Assembly: GCA_963815375.1 (NCBI GenBank)
Contig: CAWFGX010000001.1
Coordinates: 1,798,001-1,862,000 of the forward strand
Source: JASHPR01 sp963815375
GTDB lineage: Bacteria; Actinomycetota; Actinomycetes; Streptosporangiales; Streptosporangiaceae
DNA length: 64,000 nt
Direction: 5' to 3'
Part shown: piece after piece, positions 7,665 to 15,440 of the stretch
Layout: each line of letters begins with the position of its first letter
How positions within the stretch are numbered: position 1 is the first letter of the stretch
Notes under the pieces: generated by a model
The model's input: the letters and a program-made list of their open reading frames with translations, nothing else
Databases searched by the model: none
What the model was told of the DNA's origin: nothing
Translations under genes and position numbers: made by a program

Positions 7665-7780
7665 GGCCATCGGCCGGACCGGCGGGCGCGGGAGGCCATC
7701 GGCCGGACCGGCGGGCGCGGGAGGCCATCGGGCGGACGGGCGGGCGCGGGAGGCCATCGGGCGGACCGGCTGGCTGGCCG
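7665..7780. repeat. Four tandem copies of a 29-bp GC-rich unit
   Basis: The units begin at 7665, 7694, 7723 and 7752, each with GGCCATCGG; the first three continue to GGCGGGCGCGGGA, while the fourth diverges in its 3' half. The first two are almost identical and the third differs at a few bases. Since 29 is not a multiple of three and the region lies in front of a clear start codon, the array is probably non-coding. There are no spacers between copies, so it is not a CRISPR array. It sits directly upstream of the promoter of the first glycan gene. Confidence 0.85.
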
Positions 7781-7785
7781 CCGTC

Positions 7786-7791
7786 TATGGT
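7786..7791 (+). promoter_or_regulatory. TATGGT -10 box of the rmlC gene (leaderless spacing)
   Basis: TATGGT ends six bases before the ATG at 7798, and there is no ribosome binding site between them. It matches the TANNNT pattern seen before other genes in this window. Confidence 0.45.
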
Positions 7792-7797
7792 TGCCCC

Positions 7798-8394
7798 ATG
7801 GAGTCGCTCAAGATCGACGGGGCCTGGGCCTTCACACCGCGCATCTTCGGTGACCTGCGAGGAAGCTTCCTGGAGTGGTTCAAGGACGCCGAGCTGCAGG
7901 CCGACGTCGGGCACAGCATGGAGATCGCTCAGGCCAACTGCTCGGTGTCGCGGCGCGGGGTGGTCCGGGGCATCCACTTCTCCGACGTCCCGCCCGGTCA
8001 GGCCAAGTACGTCACGTGCGCCAGCGGCGCGATCATCGACGTCGTCGTCGACATCCGGGTGGGCTCCCCGGGCTTCGGGCACTGGGATGCGGTACAGCTT
8101 GACGACCAGACCCGGCGGGCGCTGTACATCGGCGAGGGCCTGGGCCATGCGTTCACCGCGCTGAGCGAGCAGGCCACCGTGCTGTACCTGTGCTCGACCC
8201 CGTATGCGCCCGACCGCGAGCACGGCGTGAACCCGCTCGACCCGGCCGTCGGGATCACCTGGCCGTCGGACATCGAGCCGCTTCTGTCCGACAAGGACGC
8301 CGCCGCCCCGTCCCTGGCCGAGGCACAGGCCGCTGGCCTGCTCCCTGAATACGCCGAATGCCAGGCCTACGTAGCCAAGCTCTGCGGCGGCTGA
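7798..8394 (+). CDS. rmlC: dTDP-4-dehydrorhamnose 3,5-epimerase family protein
   Basis: A 198-residue cupin-fold sugar epimerase of the RmlC family, which epimerises C3 and C5 of dTDP-4-keto-6-deoxyglucose in dTDP-L-rhamnose synthesis. Visible marks are DLRGSFLEWF, the catalytic loop VSRRGVVRGIHFSDVPPGQAKYV with His60, IIDVVVDIRVGSP, and GLGHAFTALSEQATVLYLCSTPY. RmlA, RmlB and RmlD are encoded on the other strand at 13.5-16.5 kb, so all four steps are in the locus. ATG at 7798 is chosen because the frame upstream runs through the 29-bp repeat. Some relatives make other 6-deoxy sugars, so the rhamnose product is likely but not certain. Confidence 0.9.
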   Translation: MESLKIDGAWAFTPRIFGDLRGSFLEWFKDAELQADVGHSMEIAQANCSVSRRGVVRGIHFSDVPPGQAKYVTCASGAIIDVVVDIRVGSPGFGHWDAVQLDDQTRRALYIGEGLGHAFTALSEQATVLYLCSTPYAPDREHGVNPLDPAVGITWPSDIEPLLSDKDAAAPSLAEAQAAGLLPEYAECQAYVAKLCGG

Positions 8395-8447
8395 GGGCCG
8401 GAGCGAACGGACTGATCCAAACTGGCCAGCGGGTAGGTTGGTCAGCT

Positions 8448-10079
8448 GTGACCAGACCGGAGGATGCCGTCGCGGCGGCTAGCCCGGAGGAGCCGACGGC
8501 ACGGGTTCCCGGCGGCACTGCCGTTCGCCGGCATCGCGGGCTGCTCGCGGTGGCGGCCGGGGCCGGCGTCCTGGTCCTGCTGTACCTCGCGTATTTCCTG
8601 CAGGCGGGGTCGTATGGGAGTGACGCCGACGGTGCGTCGAACGTGCTCCAGGCCTGGGACATGCTGCACGGCAACCTGCTGCTGAGCGGGTGGTGGCTGT
8701 CTGACGTCGCGTTCTACACCACGGAGCTGCCCGAGTACATGATCGTGGAGCTGATCCACGGCATGAACGGGACGACCGAGACCCTGGCGGCGGCCGCAAC
8801 GTACACACTGATGGTGCTGCTGGCGGCGGTGGTCGCCAAGGGCCAGGCCACAGGGGCACAAGGGCTCACCCGGGCACTGATCGCCGGCGGGATCATGCTC
8901 GCCCCCTGGGGCCAGTACGGCGGCGGGCAGCTGCTGTCCGTGCCCAACCACGCGGGGACCGTGGTCCCGCTGCTGGTCATCTGGCTCCTGATCGACCGGC
9001 TCGGCGACCGGTGGTACCTGCCATGGCTGGTCGGCGTCCTGCTCACCTGGGTGGAGATCGCCGACCAGATCGCCGTTTACATAGGAGCCGTGCCGATCGT
9101 CGTCGTCGCGATCATTCGGCTCATCCAGCGGCGCGAGTCATGGCGGCTCGACGCGGGGCTGCTGGTCGCCGGGGCGGCGTCGGTGGTAGCGGCGGACGCC
9201 ATCACGGCCGGAATCCGGCGCGCCGGAGGCTATGTTGTCCAGCCGGTTCACCCGGTCATAGCGGCGGCCAGCGCCGTGCCAGCCCATCTGGCGTGGACAG
9301 CAGAGTCGGCGCTGGCGCTGTTCGGCGCCAGCTTCCCCGGGGTTCCGCCAGGGCCGTCGCTGGCGGTATCAGTGCTGCACCTCGTCGGCGTGCTTCTCGC
9401 GTTGTGGGCGTTCGGCATCGGGGCCTGGCAGCTGCTGCGGGCCCGGGACCGGCTGGTCCCGATGCTGGTCGTGGACATCGTCGTGCTCGTGGCCGCCTTC
9501 GTGTTCACTAATGAGGCGATCGGTCTCGGGTCGTCGCATGAGATCGCTCCTGTGGTCGCCTTCGGCGCGGTACTCGCAGGGAGACTGCTGCCCGGCAGGC
9601 GTGTGATCACCACGCTGAGGCCCGTGCTGCTCGCCGCCCTCGTGGCTTACGCCGCCGTACTCGGCTACAGCACGACCAGGCCGGCCCCGCAGTCACAGCT
9701 GGCCGCCGTGCAGTCCTGGCTGACGGCCAGGCACCAGACAGCAGGGCTTGGCGGCTACTGGGCGGCCAACATCATGACCGTCAACACCAGCGGGCGGATC
9801 GCGGTGCGCGGGGTCACCACCTCGTGCGGCCGCTTCGCCCCCTACGCGTGGGAGACCAAGAAGCAGTGGTATGAGCCACCGAACACCGCGAACTTCCTGA
9901 TCATCCCGCTTCCATCGGGCCGCATGAACGGGACTCCCGGCGAGGCCAGAGCTCAGTTCGGCGCTCCCCGCATGACCGCCAGGATCGGCCCCTACGAGGT
10001 GCTGGTCTGGAACCGCAACCTGCTGCCCGCGGTCACCACGGGCTTCCGGCCCCGCTGCGGCCAGTCCTGGAAGCGCTGA
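8448..10079 (+). CDS. Polytopic membrane protein, GT-C glycosyltransferase-like
   Basis: A 543-residue protein with about ten hydrophobic segments, beginning with LLAVAAGAGVLVLLYLAYFL. The segment after the first helix, GSYGSDADGASNVLQAWDMLHGNLLLSGWW, places acidic residues in an extracytoplasmic loop. That is the layout of GT-C enzymes using polyprenyl-phosphate sugars. The C-terminal 130 residues form a soluble domain with several Trp and Cys residues. No family signature is strong enough for a name. GTG at 8448 lies 8 nt after TAGGTT, at leaderless spacing. It follows rmlC by 53 bp and is convergent with the epimerase gene. It most likely transfers a sugar of this locus outside the membrane. 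Confidence 0.65.
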   Translation: MTRPEDAVAAASPEEPTARVPGGTAVRRHRGLLAVAAGAGVLVLLYLAYFLQAGSYGSDADGASNVLQAWDMLHGNLLLSGWWLSDVAFYTTELPEYMIVELIHGMNGTTETLAAAATYTLMVLLAAVVAKGQATGAQGLTRALIAGGIMLAPWGQYGGGQLLSVPNHAGTVVPLLVIWLLIDRLGDRWYLPWLVGVLLTWVEIADQIAVYIGAVPIVVVAIIRLIQRRESWRLDAGLLVAGAASVVAADAITAGIRRAGGYVVQPVHPVIAAASAVPAHLAWTAESALALFGASFPGVPPGPSLAVSVLHLVGVLLALWAFGIGAWQLLRARDRLVPMLVVDIVVLVAAFVFTNEAIGLGSSHEIAPVVAFGAVLAGRLLPGRRVITTLRPVLLAALVAYAAVLGYSTTRPAPQSQLAAVQSWLTARHQTAGLGGYWAANIMTVNTSGRIAVRGVTTSCGRFAPYAWETKKQWYEPPNTANFLIIPLPSGRMNGTPGEARAQFGAPRMTARIGPYEVLVWNRNLLPAVTTGFRPRCGQSWKR

Positions 10080-10109
10080 GCTGGCCGCCCGGCGGAGCGC
10101 CCGCGGCTG

Positions 10110-11152
10110 TCAGAGCGTGCCGGCGTCGACCGCCTGGCGGATCCAGGGGATGACCTCATCCAGCATGGCTGACAGGGACGTTGTGGCCTCGAAGCCGAGA
10201 ACCCGCTTGGCCTTCTCGGTGGCTGGCACCCGGCGCTGCACGTCGTGCTCGAACGGGTCGTCGTGAACCACCCGGAGCGGCACACCCGGCCCCTTGATCT
10301 TCTCCCAGATCACGTTGGCCAGCTCGAGCACGGTGGTCGACTCGGCCGTGGAGAGGTTGAAGTCCTCGCATCGCGCCCCGGGGTGCTCCAGCGTCTCGGC
10401 GATCCCCCGGGCCAGGTCGCCGCCGTAGGTGTAGTGGCGGACCTGGCTGCCGTCGCCGAGGATGTGCAGCGGGTCCTGGCCCTTGAGCACCTTCTGCACC
10501 AGGTCAGGGACGACGTGACTCATCGCGAGCTTTACGTTGCCTGACAGGATCTCCTCGTCGCCAAGGGCCCGGCTCTCCCCGATGCCGACGCAGTTGAACG
10601 GGCGGACGATCGTGTAAGGAACCTTGTACTGGTCGCGGGCGGCCCTGGCGAAGTACTCGACCGCGAGCTTCTGGAACCCGTACGACGACCGCGGCGGCGG
10701 GACCTCGCGCTCCTGACCCTCGTATGACGGCCACGAGTCCGTGGACTCGAACACCATCGAGGACGAGATGTAGGTGACCTTCTTCGCCGGCCCGAGCGGT
10801 GCGCCTCGATGGCCGCATCACAGGACGCGGCGATGATCCGCTCGTTAGTGGCGAGCAGGTCGTAGGCGTAGGTGTGGAAGTAGGAGATCCCGCCGATCAT
10901 CGCGGCGCCGGCGATGAAGTGGTCGCAGTCGGCGAGCAGGCCCGCCAGCAGCCCGGTGTCGCGGGCGTCGGCCTCGACCAGGCGGTAGTTCGGGTTTGTG
11001 TCGTAGGACTTGGCCACCCTGCCGTACTTGGAGAAGTTGTCCACGCCGACGACGGCGTAGCCGCGGCGAAGCAGCTCCTCAGCGAGGTAGCCGCCGATGA
11101 AGCCGGCTGAGCCGGTAACCAGAACCTTCTGCATGTCACCCTGACTATTCAT
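10110..11152 (-). pseudogene. NAD-dependent epimerase/dehydratase, frameshifted
   Basis: Two overlapping minus-strand frames together give one SDR-type sugar epimerase of about 347 residues. The first frame has VLVTGSAGFIGGYLAEELL (Rossmann nucleotide site) and runs correctly to AIEAHRSG near 10795. The second resumes with SMVFESTDSWPSYEGQE, YGFQKLAVEYFAR (YxxxK) and the substrate-binding C-terminus. Restoring one C in the run GGGCCGGCG near 10793-10800 joins them as HRSGPAKKVTYISSSMVF. It is either a true single-base loss or a sequencing/assembly error in a G/C run. The start overlaps the upstream GT2 stop (ATGA). Intact, it would supply a nucleotide sugar such as a 4-epimer for the locus. 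Confidence 0.85.
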
Positions 11153-12000
11153 GTCTCGTGATTTTTTTCAGAACGGGAGCGAGCCCGCAACTCGCCCAGG
11201 CTGAGCTTGCGGCCGAACGCGAACCGATACCACCGCAGGTACCTGGGGAGCCACTTGCCCATCCGGAAGTTCGACAGGCCCTCCTGCCGGTTCAGCCAGA
11301 TGGTCGGGATCTCGGCGATCGGCAGGCGGAGCCGCTGTGCCTTGGCGGTCAGCTCGATGCCGATCTCGAAGCCGTCGCGGCTGTCAATGCCGACGGCCCG
11401 CACGAACGCGGCCGAGTAGGCCTTGAACGAGTTGGTGGCGTCCCGGGTGCCAATCCGGGCCAGCAGCCGCAGGCTGCGCCCTGCGGCTGAGGACATCATG
11501 CCCTTGAGCAGCGGGCCGCCCACCTGCTGCCCGCCAGCCATGTACCGGGACGCGGCGGCGACCGCGACGCCCCGTTCGACCAGCCGGACCAGGTCGTCGA
11601 TCTGCCGCACGTCGTCACAGCCGTCGGCCATCGTGACCACGGTCACCGGGGTGGTGGCGCGGTCGATGCCGTAGCGGATCGCGTTGGCTGGGCCCGGGCC
11701 GTAATCATTGACCAGGCAGTGCAGCCGGGGATGTGACTCGGCGAGGCGCTGCACTACCGGCAGCGTGGTGTCAGCCGGGTCGTCGACAACCACCAGCGTC
11801 TCGCAGGGCAGCAGCACCGACTCGAAGATCCGCTCCAGCACCGGGACGATGCTCTCGCCCTCGTTGTAGGCGGGGATCACGACCGTGACCCGCAGCGCGC
11901 CCGGGTCGGCGGGCCGGGCCTTCCGCGCCAGGTCGGCGGCTGTGAGGTGTCCGCTGGGGGCATCGAGCGGCGCCTCGGAGGCCGCGTTCTTCCTGGCCAT
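11149..12000 (-). CDS. Family 2 glycosyltransferase (polyprenyl-phosphate sugar synthase-like)
   Basis: A 283-residue GT-A enzyme. It has VTVVIPAYNEGESIVPVLERI at the start, LVVVDDPADTTLP, then a VTMADGCDD segment as the DxD-type motif, and ATNSFKAYSAAFVRAVG in the acceptor part, as in dolichol/polyprenyl-phosphate mannosyl- or glucosyltransferases. No transmembrane segment is evident, so it works at the cytoplasmic face. ATG at 12000 overlaps the stop of the UDP-sugar dehydrogenase by one base, which makes an N-terminal extension unlikely. It probably makes a lipid-phosphate sugar for one of the GT-C enzymes nearby. Confidence 0.85.
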   Translation of the reverse strand: MARKNAASEAPLDAPSGHLTAADLARKARPADPGALRVTVVIPAYNEGESIVPVLERIFESVLLPCETLVVVDDPADTTLPVVQRLAESHPRLHCLVNDYGPGPANAIRYGIDRATTPVTVVTMADGCDDVRQIDDLVRLVERGVAVAAASRYMAGGQQVGGPLLKGMMSSAAGRSLRLLARIGTRDATNSFKAYSAAFVRAVGIDSRDGFEIGIELTAKAQRLRLPIAEIPTIWLNRQEGLSNFRMGKWLPRYLRWYRFAFGRKLSLGELRARSRSEKNHET

Positions 12001-13232
12001 CAGACCCGCACGCCCTGACCGCGAATGTTCCATATGTCCATCACCGGTTTTGCCGTGGCCAGCGTGGCGTACTCGGGGTGGGGCGCGGCGATGATCAGCA
12101 GGTCCGCTTTCTCGAGCACGACGCCCAGCGGCAGCAGCGAGTCGTCAGCGGTCACGTACGGGTCGGTGCAGTACACGGTCTCGGTATTGAACGCGAGGAT
12201 GTGCTTGAGCTTGTAGGCAAGGCTGGAGCGGATGTCGTCCGAACCGCCCTTGAACGCCATCCCAAGGATGCCAACCGCCATGGACCCCAGGTCAAACCGC
12301 TGCCGCAGCCGGCTGACCAGATACAGCGGCAGGCCCTCGTTGATCGCCATCGCAGTCTGGCCGAGCGCGAAGTTGTTGTCGTTGAACGCCGCGAGCTGCA
12401 TGGTGTCCTTGAGCAGGCACGGGCCGGCTGCGAAGCCGGCAGCTGGCAGGTCAGCGGCACGGGGGTAGTCCAGCATCAGGCCCTGCCGGATCCGCTCGAA
12501 ATCCAGGCCGCGGTCGTTGGCGATCATGTAAAGCTGGTTGGCGGTCGCGAACTTGATGTACCGCCACACGTTCGTGAACAGCTTCGCCAGCTCGGCTTCC
12601 TCCGGGGTCATCCGCACCTGGCTGCCGGTCAGCAGCCCGAACAGTGCTCCGGCCCGGTCGTACGCGACCTCGCGCCGGGCCGAGATGATCTGCGGCAGCT
12701 CGAACAGCTCCGTCATCGCCTTGCCTTCGGCGATGCGCTCGGGGCAGAAGGCCACGTCGATTGCCTTGCCCAGGCGCGCGATCATCCGCTCCACCAGCGC
12801 AGTAACCCCCGGGTACACGGTGCTGCGCAGGATCAGCAACTGCCCGTCGCGCAGGTGTGGCGCGCAGGCCTCCAGTGCCCTCGGGATCGCCTGCTGGTCA
12901 GGATTGAGGTGCTCATCGACCGGCGTTCCGATGACCACGACCACGTTCCCGGCGCTGCCCACGATCGCCGGGTCGGTCGAGGCGACCAGGCGGCCTTCCG
13001 TCAGCGCGCGCTCAAGCAGCGGCCCGGCGCCTTCCTCGGTGAAAGGCATCCGGCCGCTGCTAACGAGGTCTACTGCCGCCGGGTCTACGTCGTAGACCGC
13101 GACACGGGCACCGCGATCGGCGAACGCCACTGCGAGCGGCAGCCCCACGTGACCGCCGCCGCCGATAACGACGACATCGCGCTCGAAAACGCTGTCACGC
13201 CGCAGCGCCGCTGTGCTTCCCTGTCCCGTCAT
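12000..13232 (-). CDS. UDP-sugar 6-dehydrogenase (UDP-glucose / UDP-ManNAc dehydrogenase family)
   Basis: A 410-residue NAD-dependent enzyme that oxidises C6 of a UDP-hexose to the uronic acid. Residues 20-35 form the NAD site (VVVIGGGGHVGLPLA); IGTPVDEHLN, FCPERIAEGKAMTELFELP, and GPCLLKDT with Cys272 (thioester) and Lys275 follow. AFKGGSDDIRSS marks the C-terminal UDP-binding domain. FCPERIAEGKA is closer to the WecC/UDP-ManNAc type than to UDP-glucose dehydrogenase, but the substrate is not certain. ATG at 13232 is chosen because codons further upstream (TTA, ATA, AGA) are unlike those of the gene. It heads a minus-strand unit with the GT2 and epimerase genes. Confidence 0.9.
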   Translation of the reverse strand: MTGQGSTAALRRDSVFERDVVVIGGGGHVGLPLAVAFADRGARVAVYDVDPAAVDLVSSGRMPFTEEGAGPLLERALTEGRLVASTDPAIVGSAGNVVVVIGTPVDEHLNPDQQAIPRALEACAPHLRDGQLLILRSTVYPGVTALVERMIARLGKAIDVAFCPERIAEGKAMTELFELPQIISARREVAYDRAGALFGLLTGSQVRMTPEEAELAKLFTNVWRYIKFATANQLYMIANDRGLDFERIRQGLMLDYPRAADLPAAGFAAGPCLLKDTMQLAAFNDNNFALGQTAMAINEGLPLYLVSRLRQRFDLGSMAVGILGMAFKGGSDDIRSSLAYKLKHILAFNTETVYCTDPYVTADDSLLPLGVVLEKADLLIIAAPHPEYATLATAKPVMDIWNIRGQGVRV

Positions 13233-13389
13233 CTCGGCTTCCCTGTCCGTGATCTCGCCGGCCGGTATGTCCGGGTGATCTATTGTTAAGCGCCGTGCAT
13301 GAGGCGTTCTTCGCCGCCCGGCAGAGAAGGCTACTTGATCTGGGCGGTCGCGCGGCGGCATAGACGGAAGCGCCCCCGCATTCATCCTG

Positions 13390-13440
13390 GTTTATCAAGC
13401 TATAGAAAAAATAAAATAAGAAGAATGTAAAGCAGCCTCA
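13390..13440 (-). promoter_or_regulatory. AT-rich promoter candidate upstream of the UDP-sugar dehydrogenase unit
   Basis: A roughly 50-bp segment, with A/T runs on either strand, is by far the most AT-rich stretch of the glycan locus. On the minus strand it reads TTTACA, then a T-rich tract, then CTATAG, an imperfect -35/-10 pair. The transcript would have a leader of about 150 nt before the ATG at 13232. The spacing is not ideal, so the exact boxes are uncertain. Confidence 0.4.
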
Positions 13441-13493
13441 ATACGTCGGCTGACCGTGGTGGGGAGGACGGGGAGGGTGGCTGACTGGGGCCG

Positions 13494-14354
13494 TCAGGAC
13501 GGCAGCAGTGACGGCAGCGCCTTCCGCAGTGACTGCCGCCAGTCGCCAATGGGCTCGATGCCGGTGCCAGCCCAGCCGCCGTGGCCCAGCACGCTGTAGG
13601 CGGGCCGCGGCGCTGGCCGCGGGAACGCGCTGGTGGTCGTCGGCCGAACCCGGCCGGTGTCGGCCCCGAGCAGCCCGAAGATCTCGCGGGTCAGCTCGTA
13701 CCAGGTGGTTTCGCCGGAACTGGTCGCGTGGTAGATGCCCGGCGGGGCCTGCGACCCGCCGAGCTCGACGATCTTCGCCGCGACGTCCGCGGTCCAGGTT
13801 GGCTGGCCGCGCTGGTCATCGACCACGTCAACTGCTGGCCGGTCGCGCTCCAGCCGGATCATCGTGGCCACAAAGTTTGGCCCGTGCGCCCCGTACAGCC
13901 AGGCCGTGCGCAGCACATACCCGGCCTCGGGATGCAGAGTGCGCACCGCCACTTCCCCGGCCAGCTTGGTGCGCCCGTAGGCGGTCCGCGGGCCAGTGGG
14001 ATCGTCTTCGGCGTACGGCTGGCCGGCGTCGCCAGTGAACACGTAATCGGTGGACACCTGCACCAGGCGCGCGCCAGCGGCGGCACACGCCTGTGCTACG
14101 TGGGCGGTTCCGGTTCCGTTCACGCGCAGCGCCTCGTCCTCATGCGATTCGGCGTCGTCGACGGCCGTCCAGGCTGCGCAGTTGACGACGACGTCCGGCT
14201 TGGCTGCTGCCACCCCGGCCTCTACCGCTGCCTGGTCGGTGATGTCCAGGTCGGCACGGGCCAGGCCGGCCACGTCGTGGCCAGCGCCCTCGATCGCGGC
14301 CAGCAGGTCGCGGCCGAGCATGCCACCGGCGCCGAGCACCAGCCAGCGGCTCAT
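13494..14354 (-). CDS. rmlD: dTDP-4-dehydrorhamnose reductase
   Basis: A 286-residue SDR enzyme performing the last step of dTDP-L-rhamnose synthesis, reduction of the 4-keto sugar. The nucleotide site is LGAGGMLGRDLL (7-18); STDYVFTGDAGQPYAEDD (101 on), and YGRTKLAGE with Tyr126 and Lys130 give the catalytic residues. The C-terminus has the family's arginine/proline-rich PRPAPRPAYSVLG segment. The gene lies downstream of rmlB on the same strand, separated by 102 bp that include a direct repeat, a short leader frame and a hairpin. Confidence 0.93.
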   Translation of the reverse strand: MSRWLVLGAGGMLGRDLLAAIEGAGHDVAGLARADLDITDQAAVEAGVAAAKPDVVVNCAAWTAVDDAESHEDEALRVNGTGTAHVAQACAAAGARLVQVSTDYVFTGDAGQPYAEDDPTGPRTAYGRTKLAGEVAVRTLHPEAGYVLRTAWLYGAHGPNFVATMIRLERDRPAVDVVDDQRGQPTWTADVAAKIVELGGSQAPPGIYHATSSGETTWYELTREIFGLLGADTGRVRPTTTSAFPRPAPRPAYSVLGHGGWAGTGIEPIGDWRQSLRKALPSLLPS

Positions 14355-14404
14355 GCTGTGCTCCCCGCTCGCCTCGCGCTCATGCTGTGCCCCTCGCTCG
14401 CCTC
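14349..14404. repeat. 27-bp direct repeat duplicating the rmlD translation start
   Basis: Copies at 14349-14375 and 14378-14404 differ at two of 27 positions. Each contains, read on the minus strand, a purine-rich ribosome-binding sequence followed by an ATG. The downstream copy is the real rmlD start. The upstream copy starts a 10-codon frame (14383-14351, MSARRAGSTA) whose TGA overlaps the rmlD ATG. Confidence 0.75.
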
Positions 14405-14420
14405 CGGGCGCTTTTAAGGC

Positions 14421-14438
14421 GCCGCCTTGCCAGGCGGC
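14421..14438 (-). terminator. Hairpin between rmlB and rmlD
   Basis: GCCGCCT and AGGCGGC (7 bp) enclose a TGCC loop, 19 bp past the rmlB stop on the minus strand. Only a short non-ideal A/T stretch (CTTAAAAG) follows in the direction of transcription. It may be a weak terminator or processing hairpin inside the operon rather than a full stop. Confidence 0.4.
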
Positions 14439-14456
14439 ACCGCGCCCTGCGCTCGC

Positions 14457-15440
14457 TCATGCGACGCCGAGCGGCTGCTTCAGCGGCTCCCACCATGCCC
14501 GGTTGTCCCGGTACCAGCGCACGGTCCGGTCCAGTCCTTCGCTGAACGCTATGCCAGGCGCGTATCCCATGCTGCGCAGCAGCGAGTCGTCCAGCGAGTA
14601 CCGCCGGTCGTGGCCCTTCCGGTCCTCGACGTAGTCCACCATGTCCCAGCCCTGGCCGCAGTGCTCGAGCAGCAGCGTGGTCAGCTCGGTGTTGGACAGC
14701 TCGGTATCGCCGTTGATGTGGTAAACGTGCCCCGCCTCGCCCTTTTCCAGAACGTGCTGGATGCCCCGGCAATGATCGTCCACGTGAATCCACTCGCGGA
14801 CGTTCTGCCCGTCGCCGTACAGCGGCACTTTCAGGCCGTCCAGCAGGTTGGTGATGAACAGCGGGATGACCTTCTCCGGGAACTGGTACGGCCCGTAGTT
14901 GTTGCAGCAGCGCGTGATGCTGATGTTCAGCCCGTGAGTCCGGGCGTAGGCGCGGGCCAGCATGTCGCCCCCGGCCTTGGCCGCCGAGTACGGCGAGTTC
15001 GGCTCCAGCGCAGAGTCCTCGGTCCATGACCCGGACGCGATGCTGCCGTAGACCTCGTCGGTGGACACCTGGACCACCCGGGGTACGCCCGCGTCCAGGC
15101 AGGCCTGCAGCAGCACCTGGACCCCGGCCACGTTCGTGGTCACGAAGTCGGCAGCGCCCGCGATCGACCGGTCCACGTGCGACTCAGCGGCGAAATTGAT
15201 CACCGCGTCGTGGCCGGGGACGACCGATGCGAGCAGCGCGGGGTCGCAGATGTCGCCGTGGACGAACTCATACCGCGGACTGCTGGCGGCCGGTTCCAGG
15301 TTGGCCAGGTTCCCCGCGTAGGTCAGCTTGTCCAGGACGGTGACCTGCGCGTCCTCGAACCCGGCGTAACCGCCCGCGATCAGTGTCCGGACATAGTGCG
15401 AGCCGATGAACCCGGCGCCGCCGGTAACCAGGATTCTCAT
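14457..15440 (-). CDS. rmlB: dTDP-glucose 4,6-dehydratase
   Basis: A 327-residue SDR enzyme converting dTDP-glucose to dTDP-4-keto-6-deoxyglucose. ILVTGGAGFIGSHYVRTL binds NAD. VSTDEVYG gives the Thr127-Asp128-Glu129 catalytic triad residues of the family, and YSAAKAGGD gives Tyr151 and Lys155. NNYGPYQFPEKVIPLFI is a family signature. The first ATG of the Rossmann strand is taken as the start; it overlaps the rmlA stop (ATGA), so the two are translationally coupled. Confidence 0.95.
   Translation of the reverse strand: MRILVTGGAGFIGSHYVRTLIAGGYAGFEDAQVTVLDKLTYAGNLANLEPAASSPRYEFVHGDICDPALLASVVPGHDAVINFAAESHVDRSIAGAADFVTTNVAGVQVLLQACLDAGVPRVVQVSTDEVYGSIASGSWTEDSALEPNSPYSAAKAGGDMLARAYARTHGLNISITRCCNNYGPYQFPEKVIPLFITNLLDGLKVPLYGDGQNVREWIHVDDHCRGIQHVLEKGEAGHVYHINGDTELSNTELTTLLLEHCGQGWDMVDYVEDRKGHDRRYSLDDSLLRSMGYAPGIAFSEGLDRTVRWYRDNRAWWEPLKQPLGVA

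Larger units (their letters stand above)
7403..7797. other. 395-bp intergenic stretch holding a long hairpin and a 29-bp tandem repeat
   Basis: No gene is recognisable. The region holds an extended palindrome (7564-7610), four tandem copies of a 29-bp unit (7665-7780) and a TATGGT box six bases before the ATG of the rhamnose epimerase. It separates the redox-signalling operon from the glycan locus. Confidence 0.7.

Noticed and set aside
7665..7780. CRISPR array
   Set aside because: The 29-bp units are directly adjacent, have no unique spacers, and no cas gene is present.
7591..7797. Upstream extension of rmlC through the 29-bp repeats
   Set aside because: The repeat has a period not divisible by three and its translation is low-complexity GRTGGRGR; the RmlC fold starts at ATG 7798.
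12078..13289. Open plus-strand frame of 403 codons opposite the UDP-sugar dehydrogenase
   Set aside because: It is a shadow of a well-supported gene; its translation is His/Arg/Gln-rich without recognisable motifs.
12000..13385. A longer UDP-sugar dehydrogenase starting at 13385
   Set aside because: The extra 51 codons use TTA, ATA and AGA, unlike the gene, and cover the leader of the transcript; the NAD site starts soon after ATG 13232.
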